In this document: piece by piece, positions 29,654 through 38,488 of the stretch
How positions within the stretch are numbered: position 1 is the stretch's first letter
Layout of the letters: the number at the start of each line of letters is the position of its first letter
Origin: Streptomyces lienomycini
Lineage (GTDB): Bacteria > Actinomycetota > Actinomycetes > Streptomycetales > Streptomycetaceae
Direction: 5' to 3'
Assembly: GCF_027947595.1 (NCBI RefSeq)
Contig: NZ_CP116257.1
Coordinates: forward strand, 1-64,000
Length of the DNA stretch: 64,000 nt
Made by a program: the position numbers and the translations under genes
Notes under the pieces: generated by a model
Seen by the model: the letters and a program-made list of their open reading frames with translations, nothing else
What the model was told of the DNA's origin: nothing
Databases searched by the model: none

Positions 29654-30547
29654 ATGGACCACGCGGCCGCCGGCCCGCCGGACGCCCAGAGCCTGCCCGG
29701 CTGCTATCGCCACCCGGACCGCGAGACCGGCATTCGCTGCACCCGCTGCGAGCGCCCCATCTGCCCGGACTGCATGGTCAACGCATCCGTCGGCTTCCAC
29801 TGCCCCGACTGCGCGGCCGGCCGCACACCCGGGGCCACCGGCCCGGCCCCGAGCGCCTCCCGCCCCCGCACCCTCGCGGGCGGCACCGTCGCGGCCGACC
29901 CCCACCTCGTCACCAAGATCCTGATCGGGATCAACGTGGCGGTGTTCATCGCCGTCCAGGCGCTGCCGTCGTCCTTCCTCGGGGACATGGTGCTCATCGG
30001 ACGCTGGCCCCCCGCCCCCTTCGTCCCGACCGAGGGTGTCGCGGAGGGCGAGTGGTACCGCCTGGTGACCACGGTGTTCACCCACCAGGAGATCTGGCAC
30101 ATCGGCTTCAACATGATCAGCCTCTGGTTCCTCGGCGGTCCCCTGGAAGCAGCCCTCGGCAGATCCCGCTACCTCGCGCTCTACCTCGTCTCCGGGCTGG
30201 CCGGCAGCGCTCTCACCTACCTGCTGGCCTCACCCACCACGGCCACCCTCGGCGCCTCAGGCGCGGTCTTCGGCCTCTTCGGTGCCACCGCCGCGCTGGT
30301 ACGCCGGCTCAACGCCGACATGCGGCCGGTCGTCGTCCTGCTGGTGATCAACCTGATCTTCACGTTCACCTGGGGCAACATCGCCTGGCAGGCTCACATC
30401 GGCGGCCTCGTCGCGGGCGTCCTGATCGGCTTCGCCATGCTTCACGCCCCGCGTGAGCGGCGGACGCTCGTCCAGTACGGCACCTGCGCGGTGGTCCTCC
30501 TGGTCGTCGTCGGCCTGACCCTGTTGAGGACGGCCCAGCTCACCTGA
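29654..30547 (+). CDS. Rhomboid family intramembrane serine protease
   Basis: This 297-residue protein has an N-terminal B-box-like zinc finger (CYRHPDRETGIRCTRCERP, then CPDC and CPDC) followed by about seven membrane helices. Rhomboid motifs are HIGFNMISLWFLGGPLE, the catalytic serine in TLGASGAVFGLFGA, and the catalytic His in AWQAHIGGLVAGVLIG. It cleaves membrane proteins within the bilayer. The substrate is unknown. It ends next to the DnaA-box cluster. Confidence 0.93.
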   Translation: MDHAAAGPPDAQSLPGCYRHPDRETGIRCTRCERPICPDCMVNASVGFHCPDCAAGRTPGATGPAPSASRPRTLAGGTVAADPHLVTKILIGINVAVFIAVQALPSSFLGDMVLIGRWPPAPFVPTEGVAEGEWYRLVTTVFTHQEIWHIGFNMISLWFLGGPLEAALGRSRYLALYLVSGLAGSALTYLLASPTTATLGASGAVFGLFGATAALVRRLNADMRPVVVLLVINLIFTFTWGNIAWQAHIGGLVAGVLIGFAMLHAPRERRTLVQYGTCAVVLLVVVGLTLLRTAQLT

Positions 30548-30555
30548 GCGGTCCG

Positions 30556-30769
30556 TTGTCCACAGTAGGTGGCGGATCTTGTGCACAGCGTGCGGGAACA
30601 CATGTGCCCCCTGTCACTGACCCGTGTCGTCGCAGGTCAGGCAGGGGGCGAACATGTTTTCGGAACCTGGGTCGAGCCGGTACTTCCGTCACACCGGCGT
30701 CAATGTCCGGGGGGTTATCCACAGATCGTCTTTTCTTTTCCCCATCGTGTGGATAACCCCTGTGGATAA
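30556..30769. other. Outlying DnaA-box cluster
   Basis: Between the converging rhomboid and crgA genes are a perfect TTGTCCACA (30556-30564), TTGTGCACA (30579-30587), TTATCCACA (30715-30723), and two reverse copies TGTGGATAA (30748-30756 and 30761-30769). The third and fourth are arms of a 13-base perfect inverted repeat (30711-30723 and 30748-30760), so the segment may also terminate transcription. It lies about 28 kb from oriC. Confidence 0.75.
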
Positions 30770-30815
30770 CCCGGCGGGCGGCCCTGGGCAGAGCTGCCGA
30801 CGAGCTGTCTCCGGG

Positions 30816-31070
30816 CTACTTCCACTGCGTCGAGACGCCGAACCCCGCGGCGATGAAACCGAAGCCCACCACGATGTTCCAGTTGCCCAGAGAGTCGATG
30901 GGAAGTGAACCGTCGGTGACGTAGAAGACGACGATCCAGGCCAGGCCGATGACGAACATGGCCAGCATGACCGGCGCGACCCAGCTGCGATTGGTCAGCT
31001 TGATACTGGCCGCCTGCTTCGAGGGCGGCGGCGTGTAATCGGCCTTCTTGCGGATACGTGACTTCGGCAC
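30816..31070 (-). CDS. crgA: Cell division protein CrgA
   Basis: CrgA coordinates septum formation in actinobacteria and inhibits premature FtsZ ring formation in Streptomyces aerial hyphae. The GTG at 31070, after AGGAGAG, gives 84 residues, the standard length. Features are the start [15 protein letters not shown] and two membrane helices ([20 protein letters not shown] and [14 protein letters not shown]). The C-terminus is STQWK. Confidence 0.95.
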   Translation of the reverse strand: MPKSRIRKKADYTPPPSKQAASIKLTNRSWVAPVMLAMFVIGLAWIVVFYVTDGSLPIDSLGNWNIVVGFGFIAAGFGVSTQWK

Positions 31071-31222
31071 GAGGGTCTCTCCTGTCGATGCGCTGCGTGG
31101 CCGCGCAGGGAACGGGGGTCGGTCTCGGTATGCGGCGTACATGGGGACAAGGGGACTCCGAGCGCTCCCCCGGGCGTCCGTTAGCGTAGTCCTTCCGTGG
31201 CGCCGAAGGAGATAAGGGTACG

Positions 31223-32002
31223 TTGAGCAATTCTGCCGACTCCCCCGGGACGGGATCCAGCCCTGCCCGCCGGCGCCGTTTCCGGCCCGTGCGGATCCTC
31301 ACGGCGGCCGTCTTCGCTCTCGCGGGACTTATTTTCTTCACCAGCTTCAATACCGCGAAGGGCACCAATATCCGTACGGACGCCTCTTTGCTCAAGTTGT
31401 CCGATCTCATCCATGAGCGCAGCCGGGAGAACGGCGATCTGGAGGAGTCCAACGGAGCACTGCGCGAGGACGTCGAATCGCTCGCCGAACGCGACGACGG
31501 CCGTACGAAGTCGGAGGACGACGAGCTCGCGAAGCTGGAGGAGAAGGCGGGCACGCAGAAGCTGAAGGGCGAGGCGATCTCCGTCACACTCGACGACGCC
31601 CCGCCGGACGCCACCGCCAAACTCCCCGGATACCCGGAGCCGGAGCCCGACTACCTGGTGATCCACCAGCAGGACCTGCAGGCCGTGGTGAACGCGCTGT
31701 GGCAGGGCGGCGCCGAGGGCATCAAGGTCATGGACCAGCGGCTGATCTCCACCAGCGCGGTGCGCTGCGTGGGCAACACGCTGATCCTCCAGGGCCGCGT
31801 CTACTCACCGCCGTACAAGATCCAGGCGGTCGGTGACCCGGAGCGGCTGAAGGAGGCGCTGGCGCAGTCGCCGGCGATCCAGAACTACATGGTGTACGTC
31901 AACGTGTACGGCCTGGGCTGGAAGGTCGAGGACGACGGGAAGGTCACCTTGCCCGGCTACTCGGGCGCGGCGGACCTGCACTACGCCCAGCCTGTGGATT
32001 AG
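31223..32002 (+). CDS. DUF881 membrane protein
   Basis: It begins with TTG after AAGGG and has 259 residues. A basic N-terminus leads to a membrane helix ([18 protein letters not shown]), a coiled coil at about 60-115, and an extracellular DUF881 domain ([20 protein letters not shown], then [18 protein letters not shown]). The same family occupies this place in mycobacteria (Rv0012). Function is unknown; a role at the division site is inferred from context. Confidence 0.88.
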   Translation: MSNSADSPGTGSSPARRRRFRPVRILTAAVFALAGLIFFTSFNTAKGTNIRTDASLLKLSDLIHERSRENGDLEESNGALREDVESLAERDDGRTKSEDDELAKLEEKAGTQKLKGEAISVTLDDAPPDATAKLPGYPEPEPDYLVIHQQDLQAVVNALWQGGAEGIKVMDQRLISTSAVRCVGNTLILQGRVYSPPYKIQAVGDPERLKEALAQSPAIQNYMVYVNVYGLGWKVEDDGKVTLPGYSGAADLHYAQPVD

Positions 32003-32083
32003 GGCCGTTCCGCCGGGCCCCGCGCCGCTAGTCTGGTGCGGTACGGCGTGCTTCGGGCGCCGTGGTGCGACGGAAGGGACGGC

Positions 32084-32245
32084 ATGTACGGCTGGATCTG
32101 GCGGCATCTGCCGGGGAACGCGTGGGTGAAGGCGCTGCTCTCGCTCGTGCTCGCGGTGACCGTGGTCTACGTCCTCTTCCAGTACGTCTTCCCGTGGGCC
32201 GAACCGCTGCTCCCCTTCAACGATGTGACGGTGGACAACCAGTGA
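32084..32245 (+). CDS. Small single-helix membrane protein
   Basis: With the ATG at 32084 (GGAAGGG upstream) the product has 53 residues: MYGWIWRHLPGN, a membrane helix (ALLSLVLAVTVVYVLFQYVF) and a short polar tail. Its stop overlaps the start of pabA (GTGA). It is conserved in position between DUF881 and pabA in Streptomyces. Function is unknown. Confidence 0.8.
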   Translation: MYGWIWRHLPGNAWVKALLSLVLAVTVVYVLFQYVFPWAEPLLPFNDVTVDNQ

Positions 32246-32880
32246 GCGCGCGCATCCTCGTCGTCGACAACTACGACAGCTTCGTCTTCAACCTGGTCCA
32301 GTACCTCTACCAGCTCGGCGCCGAGTGCGAGGTGCTGCGCAACGACGAGGTCTCGACGGCGCACGCCCGGGACGGCTTCGACGGCGTGCTGTTGTCGCCG
32401 GGCCCGGGTACGCCGGAGCAGGCGGGCGTGTGCGTCGAGATGGTGCGGCACTGCGCGGCGACCGGGGTGCCGGTCTTCGGCGTCTGCCTGGGCATGCAGT
32501 CGATGCAGGTGGCGTACGGCGGTGTGGTGGACCGGGCGCCGGAGCTGCTGCACGGCAAGACCTCGCCCGTCGAGCACACGGGCAAGGGTGTCTTCGCGGG
32601 CCTGCCCTCGCCGTTCACCGCGACGCGGTACCACTCGCTGGCCGCCGAGCCGGCCACGGTCCCGGCGGAGCTGGAGGTGACCGCCCGCACGCCCGACGGC
32701 ATCGTGATGGGCCTGCGCCACCGGGAACTGCCCGTCGAGGGCGTGCAGTTCCATCCGGAGTCGGTACTGACCGAGCACGGGCACCTGATGCTGGCCAACT
32801 GGCTGGTGGAGTGCGGCGACCGGGACGCGGTGGCGAGGTCGGCGGGGCTCGCCCCGGTGGTGGGCAGGGCCACGGCGTGA
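32242..32880 (+). CDS. pabA: Aminodeoxychorismate/anthranilate synthase glutaminase subunit
   Basis: This is the class I glutamine amidotransferase that supplies ammonia to chorismate-using synthases for folate (PabB) or tryptophan (TrpE). The 212 residues carry LLSPGPGTPEQAG, the nucleophile motif GVCLGMQSM and the His/Glu pair in GVQFHPESVLTEHG. The synthase subunit is not nearby, so the choice between PabA and TrpG is open. Start and stop overlap both neighbours, so it is part of one operon with the sortases. Confidence 0.92.
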   Translation: MSARILVVDNYDSFVFNLVQYLYQLGAECEVLRNDEVSTAHARDGFDGVLLSPGPGTPEQAGVCVEMVRHCAATGVPVFGVCLGMQSMQVAYGGVVDRAPELLHGKTSPVEHTGKGVFAGLPSPFTATRYHSLAAEPATVPAELEVTARTPDGIVMGLRHRELPVEGVQFHPESVLTEHGHLMLANWLVECGDRDAVARSAGLAPVVGRATA

Positions 32881-33929
32881 CCGCGCTGCGCCCCGAGCGC
32901 GACTCCGGCCCGGCCGGTGACCAGGGGCCCCCGTACGGGCAGCCGTACGGGGATCCCGGTGCGTTCGGGGACGGTCGGCACGAGGAGTTCGCCCCCGGGG
33001 CGGTGTACCGGCCGCAGCCCGCCGACGACGAGACGGTGGCGCTGCGGGTCCCGGGTCCCCCGCCGGAGCGGACCGCCGTCGGCCTCGCCGGGGACGGCCC
33101 CGTGGGCGGTGGCCGCGCGGCCCGCAGGAAGGCCGCGAAACGGCGTCACGGGCGCCGTGGGGCGCCTGGCGGGGCGCCCGTGGGCTCCGAGTCGGACGAG
33201 GAGCCGAAAGCGCCCCTGTCGCGCGTGGAGGCCCGTCGGCAGGCTCGTGCGCGCAAGCCCGGCGCGGCGGTGGTCGCCAGTCGGATGATCGGTGAGCTGT
33301 TCATCACGACCGGTGTGCTGATGCTGCTGTTCGTCACCTACCAGCTGTGGTGGACGAACGTGCGCGCGCACGCGCAGGCGAACCAGGCCGCCAGCAACCT
33401 CCAGGACGACTGGGCGAGCGGCAAGCGCAACCCGGGGACGTTCGAACCGGGTCAGGGGTTCGCACTGCTGCACATCCCCAAGCTGGACGTGGTGGTGCCG
33501 ATCGCGGAGGGCATCAGCAGCAAGAAGGTGCTGGACCGGGGCATGGTGGGGCACTACGCGGAGGGCGCGCTGAAGACGGCGATGCCGGACGCCAGGACGG
33601 GCAACTTCGGGCTCGCCGGGCACCGCAACACGCACGGGGAGCCCTTCCGGTACATCAACAAGCTCCAGCCGGGCGATCCGATCGTGGTGGAGACGCAGGA
33701 CGAGTACTTCGTCTACAAGATGGCGTCGATCCTGCCGGTGACCTCTCCGAGCAACGTCAGTGTGCTGGAACCCGTCCCGAAGCAGTCGGGCTTCAAGGGG
33801 CCCGGCCGCTACATCACCCTGACCACCTGCACTCCCGAGTTCACGAGCAAGTACCGGATGATCGTCTGGGGCAAGATGGTCGAGGAACGGCCGCGCAGCA
33901 AGGGCAAGCCGGATGCGCTCGTCAGTTAA
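32877..33929 (+). CDS. Class E sortase (SrtE1-like)
   Basis: Class E sortases attach LAXTG-type proteins, including chaplins, to peptidoglycan. The GTG at 32877 overlaps the pabA stop, giving 350 residues. A long disordered cytoplasmic N-terminus (about 1-135) ends in a basic stretch, followed by one membrane helix (ITTGVLMLLFVTYQLWW). The sortase core has the catalytic His in LAGHRNTHG (about 249), Cys in TTCTPEFTSKYR (about 318) and Arg shortly after. It is paired with a second sortase, as in S. coelicolor. Confidence 0.93.
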   Translation: MTALRPERDSGPAGDQGPPYGQPYGDPGAFGDGRHEEFAPGAVYRPQPADDETVALRVPGPPPERTAVGLAGDGPVGGGRAARRKAAKRRHGRRGAPGGAPVGSESDEEPKAPLSRVEARRQARARKPGAAVVASRMIGELFITTGVLMLLFVTYQLWWTNVRAHAQANQAASNLQDDWASGKRNPGTFEPGQGFALLHIPKLDVVVPIAEGISSKKVLDRGMVGHYAEGALKTAMPDARTGNFGLAGHRNTHGEPFRYINKLQPGDPIVVETQDEYFVYKMASILPVTSPSNVSVLEPVPKQSGFKGPGRYITLTTCTPEFTSKYRMIVWGKMVEERPRSKGKPDALVS

Positions 33930-33942
33930 GGGCGGATGACCA

Positions 33943-34719
33943 GTGGCAGCGACCACCGACACGGAGCACCAGGAGCACGCCGGCGAGGACGGCCCACCGG
34001 GCCCCGCGGCACCTCGCACGGGGCGGGGCGGCCCCGGGCGGATCGTCGCCCGGGCGGTCAGCGTCTTCGGGGAACTGCTCATCACCGCGGGCCTGGTGAT
34101 GGGCCTGTTCGTCGTCTACTCGCTGTGGTGGACGAACGTGGTCGCCGACCGCGCGGCGGACCAGCAGGCCGACAAGGTCCGTGACAACTGGGCCCAGGAC
34201 CGGGTGGGCCCGGAAGGCCCCGGAGCGCTGGACACCAAGGCGGGCATCGGGTTCCTGCACGTCCCCGCGATGGGCGAGGGCGACGTCCTGGTGGAGAAGG
34301 GCACGTCGATGAAGATCCTCAACGACGGCGTGGCCGGTTACTACACCGACCCGGTCAAGGCGACGCTGCCCACCTCGGGCAAGGAGGGCAACTTCTCGCT
34401 CGCCGCCCACCGCGACGGACACGGCGCGAAGTTCCACAACATCGACAAGATCGAGAAGGGTGACCCGATCGTCTTCGAGACGAAGGACACCTGGTACGTG
34501 TACAAGACGTACGCGGTCCTCCCCGAGACCTCGAAGTTCAACGTCGACGTCCTCGGAGGAATCCCCGAGGAGTCCGGCAAGAAGAAGGCCGGCCACTACA
34601 TCACCCTGACCACCTGCACCCCGGTGTACACGAGCCGCTACCGGTACGTGGTGTGGGGCGAGCTGGTGCGCACGGAGAAGGTGGACGGGGACCGGACGCC
34701 GCCGGAGGAACTGCGCTGA
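33943..34719 (+). CDS. Class E sortase (SrtE2-like)
   Basis: This 258-residue sortase begins with GTG 13 bases after the first. It has a shorter N-terminus, a membrane helix (LLITAGLVMGLFVVYSLWW), catalytic His in LAAHRDGHG, Cys in TTCTPVYTSRYR and the following Arg. The two sortases align along their entire catalytic domains and clearly arose by duplication. In S. coelicolor both contribute to aerial growth. Confidence 0.93.
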   Translation: MAATTDTEHQEHAGEDGPPGPAAPRTGRGGPGRIVARAVSVFGELLITAGLVMGLFVVYSLWWTNVVADRAADQQADKVRDNWAQDRVGPEGPGALDTKAGIGFLHVPAMGEGDVLVEKGTSMKILNDGVAGYYTDPVKATLPTSGKEGNFSLAAHRDGHGAKFHNIDKIEKGDPIVFETKDTWYVYKTYAVLPETSKFNVDVLGGIPEESGKKKAGHYITLTTCTPVYTSRYRYVVWGELVRTEKVDGDRTPPEELR

Positions 34720-34767
34720 GGGCACCCGGGGCCCCTGACCCAGTGAGAAGGCCCCGGTGTGTACGAC

Positions 34768-34805
34768 GAAGCCCCGGCTCCCTCCGTCGAGGGGGCCGGG
34801 GCTTC
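34768..34805. terminator. Bidirectional terminator between the sortases and pknB
   Basis: Seventeen-base arms (34768-34784 and 34789-34805), 16 of them paired, surround a 4-base loop. Both converging genes end close by. Confidence 0.85.
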
Positions 34806-34824
34806 GGTGGGCGGTTCGGGTGGG

Positions 34825-36825
34825 TCAGCGGCCGAAGCCGGGGAGGCCGCCGAAGCCGCCGCCGTCGTTGCCGCCGTTGTTGCCGTTCTGCTGGCCGGCG
34901 GCGAACAGGACGACCTTGTCGCCCTTCTTGACCTCCTGGCCCTCCAGCGGGTTGCTCGCCATCACCACGGCGTTGTCGTCGCCGCCGCCCTCGACCTTGT
35001 CCAGTTCCAGGCCGCTCTGGGCGAGGACCTGCTTGGCCTGGCCGACCGTCATCTGGGTGACCTTCGGCATGGCGAACTTCTCGGGCGGTGCCTTGGCGAT
35101 CTTCACGTTGATCGTGCTGCCGCGGTCGACGTCCTGGCCGCCGCCGGGGGTCTGCTCGAAGATGGTCCCCTCGGCCTGGGCGGTGGATTCCGCCTGCTCC
35201 TGGCTGCCGAGGGTCAGGCCCTGCTCCTCCAGACGCTTCTTGGCGTCCTCGGGAGACATGCCGCTCAGGTCCGGCACGGTCACCTGGGACGTCTCCTTGG
35301 CGACGGTGAGGGTGACGGTGGCGCCCTTCTCCTTCGAGGCACCGCTCTTCGGGTTCTGGGACAGGACGGTGTCCGGAGTCTGGTTGGACTCCTCGCTCTG
35401 CTTCTCGACCTCGAAGCCCTTGTCCTTCAGGGCCGCTTCGGCCTCGCTGAAGGCGAGTCCCTCGACGTCGGGGACCTCGACCTTCGGCGCACCCGTCGAG
35501 ACGACCAGGTTGACGTTGGTCTGCTTGTCGACCTTGGTGCCCTTCGCGGGGTCCTGCGCGCAGATGTTGCCCTTGGGCTGGTCCTCGCACTCCTGCTGCT
35601 TGAAGGTCAGCTTCAGGTCGATGTTGTCGGCCTGCTGCTGGGCGTCGTCCTTGCTGAGGCCGATGAACGTCGGCACCGGGACCTGGTCGTTGCCCGGCCC
35701 CCCGTCGCCGCTGAAGGCGTACTTGCCGATCAGGATCGCGCCGACCAGGACGAGGATGCCCGCCAGGACGAGGAAGATCGTGGAGGTGTTCTTCTTGCGG
35801 GGCTGCTGGCGGCGCCGGTCGGGGCGGTCGTCGTAGCCGTAGCCGCCGTCGTCCGGGTTCATGGGCGGCAGCATGGTCGTGGCGCCGCCCCCGTCCGAGC
35901 GCAGGGCGGTGGTCGGCTGGTCGTCGGGGTAGGCGCCGTAGCCGCCGGCGGCCATGGCGCCCATCGCGGCGGTGGCGGCGACGGGCTGGCCGTCGAGGCA
36001 GGCCTCGATGTCGGCGCGCATCTCGTCGGCCGACTGGTAGCGGTAGTCGGGGTCCTTCGTCAGGGCCTTCAGCACGATCGCGTCCATCTCGGGCGTGATC
36101 TCGGGGTCGAAGACGCTGGGCGCCTGCGGTTCCTCGCGGACGTGCTGGTAGGCGACGGCGACCGGGGAGTCGCCGACGAAGGGCGGGCGGACCGTGAGCA
36201 GCTCGTAGAGCAGGCAGCCCGTGGAGTAGAGGTCGGAGCGCGCGTCGACCTGCTCGCCCTTGGCCTGCTCCGGGGAGAGGTACTGGGCGGTGCCGATCAC
36301 GGCCGCGGTCTGGGTCATCGTCATGCCGGAGTCGCCCATGGCGCGGGCGATGCCGAAGTCCATGACCTTGACCTGGCCGTCACGCGTCAGCATGACGTTG
36401 GCCGGTTTGATGTCGCGGTGGACGATGCCGGCGCGGTGCGAGTACTCCAGGGCCTGGAGGATGCCGATGGTCATCTCCAGTGTCCGCTCCGGCAGCAGTC
36501 TGCGGCCGGAGTGGAGAAGCTCACGGAGAGTGGAACCGTCGACGTACTCCATGACGATGTACGGGATGGAGACCCCGTCGATGTAGTCCTCGCCCGTGTC
36601 GTAGACCGCCACGATCGCGGGGTGGTTGAGCGAGGCGGCCGACTGGGCCTCCCGGCGGAACCGGGCCTGGAAGGACGGGTCGCGCGCGAGATCCGCGCGC
36701 AGCGTCTTCACCGCCACCTGGCGTCCGAGCCTGGTGTCATGAGCGTGGTAAACCTCCGCCATGCCACCACGGCCGAGCACCGGGCCCAGCTCGTACCGGC
36801 CGCCGAGGCGACGCGGCTCTTCCAT
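34825..36825 (-). CDS. pknB: Ser/Thr protein kinase PknB with four PASTA domains
   Basis: PknB senses peptidoglycan fragments and lipid II through external PASTA domains and phosphorylates division and wall-synthesis proteins. The 666 residues contain an N-terminal kinase (GRGGMAEVYHA, HRDIKPANVML, DFGIARAM), a Pro/Gly-rich juxtamembrane part, and one membrane helix (TSTIFLVLAGILVLVGAILI). Four PASTA repeats begin VPVPTFIGLS, VEVPDVEGLA, VTVPDLSGMS and FAMPKVTQMT. The tail is Gly/Asn-rich. It is the last gene of the fhaA-pknB operon. Confidence 0.97.
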   Translation of the reverse strand: MEEPRRLGGRYELGPVLGRGGMAEVYHAHDTRLGRQVAVKTLRADLARDPSFQARFRREAQSAASLNHPAIVAVYDTGEDYIDGVSIPYIVMEYVDGSTLRELLHSGRRLLPERTLEMTIGILQALEYSHRAGIVHRDIKPANVMLTRDGQVKVMDFGIARAMGDSGMTMTQTAAVIGTAQYLSPEQAKGEQVDARSDLYSTGCLLYELLTVRPPFVGDSPVAVAYQHVREEPQAPSVFDPEITPEMDAIVLKALTKDPDYRYQSADEMRADIEACLDGQPVAATAAMGAMAAGGYGAYPDDQPTTALRSDGGGATTMLPPMNPDDGGYGYDDRPDRRRQQPRKKNTSTIFLVLAGILVLVGAILIGKYAFSGDGGPGNDQVPVPTFIGLSKDDAQQQADNIDLKLTFKQQECEDQPKGNICAQDPAKGTKVDKQTNVNLVVSTGAPKVEVPDVEGLAFSEAEAALKDKGFEVEKQSEESNQTPDTVLSQNPKSGASKEKGATVTLTVAKETSQVTVPDLSGMSPEDAKKRLEEQGLTLGSQEQAESTAQAEGTIFEQTPGGGQDVDRGSTINVKIAKAPPEKFAMPKVTQMTVGQAKQVLAQSGLELDKVEGGGDDNAVVMASNPLEGQEVKKGDKVVLFAAGQQNGNNGGNDGGGFGGLPGFGR

Positions 36826-37015
36826 AGCTACCTACCAGCCCTCTCCGTCGGTCCCGACCGGCATGCTTGTACGGTCGGAGGCTGCCGTCCGGCCTACCGT
36901 ACCCGGCTCTCTGGGGGCCCTTCGGCCAAGCCGGGCAGCCGATACAGGACCGGTATCGCAACGTGCGCCGATGTGAAGGGGACGTGACTCAAGTCACGCC
37001 CCGTTCATGGTGTGG

Positions 37016-38488
37016 TCACTTCTTGCTGTTGATGACGGCCTCCATGACGTTCTTCGCGATCGGTGCCGCGAGGCCGCCGCCGGAGATGTCGTCGCGGACG
37101 GCGTTCTCGTCCTCGATCACCACGGCCACGGCGACGGGCGAGCTGCCGTCGTCACCCTTGGCGTACGAGATGAACCAGGCGTAGGGGTTCTTGCTGTTGT
37201 TCTCGCCGTGCTGTGCGGTACCGGTCTTGCCACCCACCGTGACGCCGTCGATCCGGGCGTTGGTTCCCGTGCCGTCCTCGACGACGGTCTCCATCATGGA
37301 CTGGAGGATCTGGGCGTTGTCCGCGGACAGCGGCTTGCTCATCTCCTCGGGGTCCGTCTTCTCGATGGTGTCGAGGTTGGGGGCCTGGAGGGCGTCGACC
37401 ATGTACGGCTTCATCAGGGTGCCGTTGTTGGCGATGGCCGAGGTGACCATGGCCATCTGCAGCGGGGTGGCGGCGGTGTTGAACTGGCCGATGGAGGAGA
37501 GCGCGACCTGTGAGTCGTTCATGTCGTCGGAGAAGACGGAGGCGTTGGAGCGGACCGGGACGAACTGCTCCTCGGTGAAGCCGAACTTCTTGGCGGTCTC
37601 CAGCATCTTGTCGTTGCCGAGGTCGTAGCCGAGCTTGCCGAAGACGGTGTTGCAGGAGACGCGCAGGGCCTCGCGGAGGGTGGCGTTCTCGCAGGGCAGG
37701 TTGCCCTCGTTCTCCAGCTCCGTGGTGGTGCCGGGCATCGTCCAGGGCAGCGGGGAGTCGGTCTTCTCGTCGGCCGAGTCGTACTTCCCGTGCTCCAGGG
37801 CCGCAGCGGCGGTGACCACCTTGAAGGTGGAGCCGGGCGGGTAGACCTCGCGCAGGGCGCGGTTGAGCATCGGGTCGTCGGGGTTGTTCTTCTTCTGCAG
37901 CTTGTTCCAGGCCTCGCCGGCGGCCTCGTTGCTGCCCGCGATGACGGTGGGGTCGTAGGAGGGGTAGGAGGCCATCGAGAGGATCTTGCCGGTGGACGGT
38001 TCGATCGCGACGACGGCGCCCTTGGCGCCCTGCTTCTTGAGGCCGTCGTAGGCGGCCTTCTGCGCGTCGCTGTTGAGGGTGGTGACGACGTTTCCGCCCT
38101 CGCGCTTCTTGCCCGTGATCATGTCGAGGGTGTTGCGGAAGAAGAGCCGGTCGTCGTTGCCGGTGAGGATGCCGTCGTCGATGGCCTCGAGCTGGGTGGC
38201 GCCGTAGGCCTGGGAGACGTAGCCGGTGACGGGCGCCCACATGGCGCCGTCCTTGTAGGTGCGCTTGTACTTGAAGTCGCCCTCGGTGGTGGCGTGCGAG
38301 GTGATGGCCTTGCCGTCGACGATGATGTCGCCGCGCGGGCTGGCGTACCGCTCGATGGCGACGCGGCGGTTGTGCTCGTCCTCCTTCAGCTCGTCGGCCT
38401 GGACGTACTGGAGCCAGTTGTCCCGGATGAGGAGGGTGAGGACGAGGAGGCCGCAGAAGATCGCGATCCGGCGCAGTGGCTTGTTCAC
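37016..38488 (-). CDS. pbpA: Penicillin-binding protein 2 class transpeptidase PbpA
   Basis: This is the D,D-transpeptidase partner of the SEDS protein encoded just before it. The GTG at 38488 overlaps the ftsW stop and gives 490 residues. It has one N-terminal helix (IAIFCGLLVLTLLI) and a dimerisation domain. The catalytic motifs are SXXK in PGSTFKVVTAA, SXN in RVSCNTVFGKL and KTG in VGGKTGTAQHGE. It is a target of beta-lactams. The gene lies 190 bases upstream of pknB. Confidence 0.95.
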   Translation of the reverse strand: MNKPLRRIAIFCGLLVLTLLIRDNWLQYVQADELKEDEHNRRVAIERYASPRGDIIVDGKAITSHATTEGDFKYKRTYKDGAMWAPVTGYVSQAYGATQLEAIDDGILTGNDDRLFFRNTLDMITGKKREGGNVVTTLNSDAQKAAYDGLKKQGAKGAVVAIEPSTGKILSMASYPSYDPTVIAGSNEAAGEAWNKLQKKNNPDDPMLNRALREVYPPGSTFKVVTAAAALEHGKYDSADEKTDSPLPWTMPGTTTELENEGNLPCENATLREALRVSCNTVFGKLGYDLGNDKMLETAKKFGFTEEQFVPVRSNASVFSDDMNDSQVALSSIGQFNTAATPLQMAMVTSAIANNGTLMKPYMVDALQAPNLDTIEKTDPEEMSKPLSADNAQILQSMMETVVEDGTGTNARIDGVTVGGKTGTAQHGENNSKNPYAWFISYAKGDDGSSPVAVAVVIEDENAVRDDISGGGLAAPIAKNVMEAVINSKK

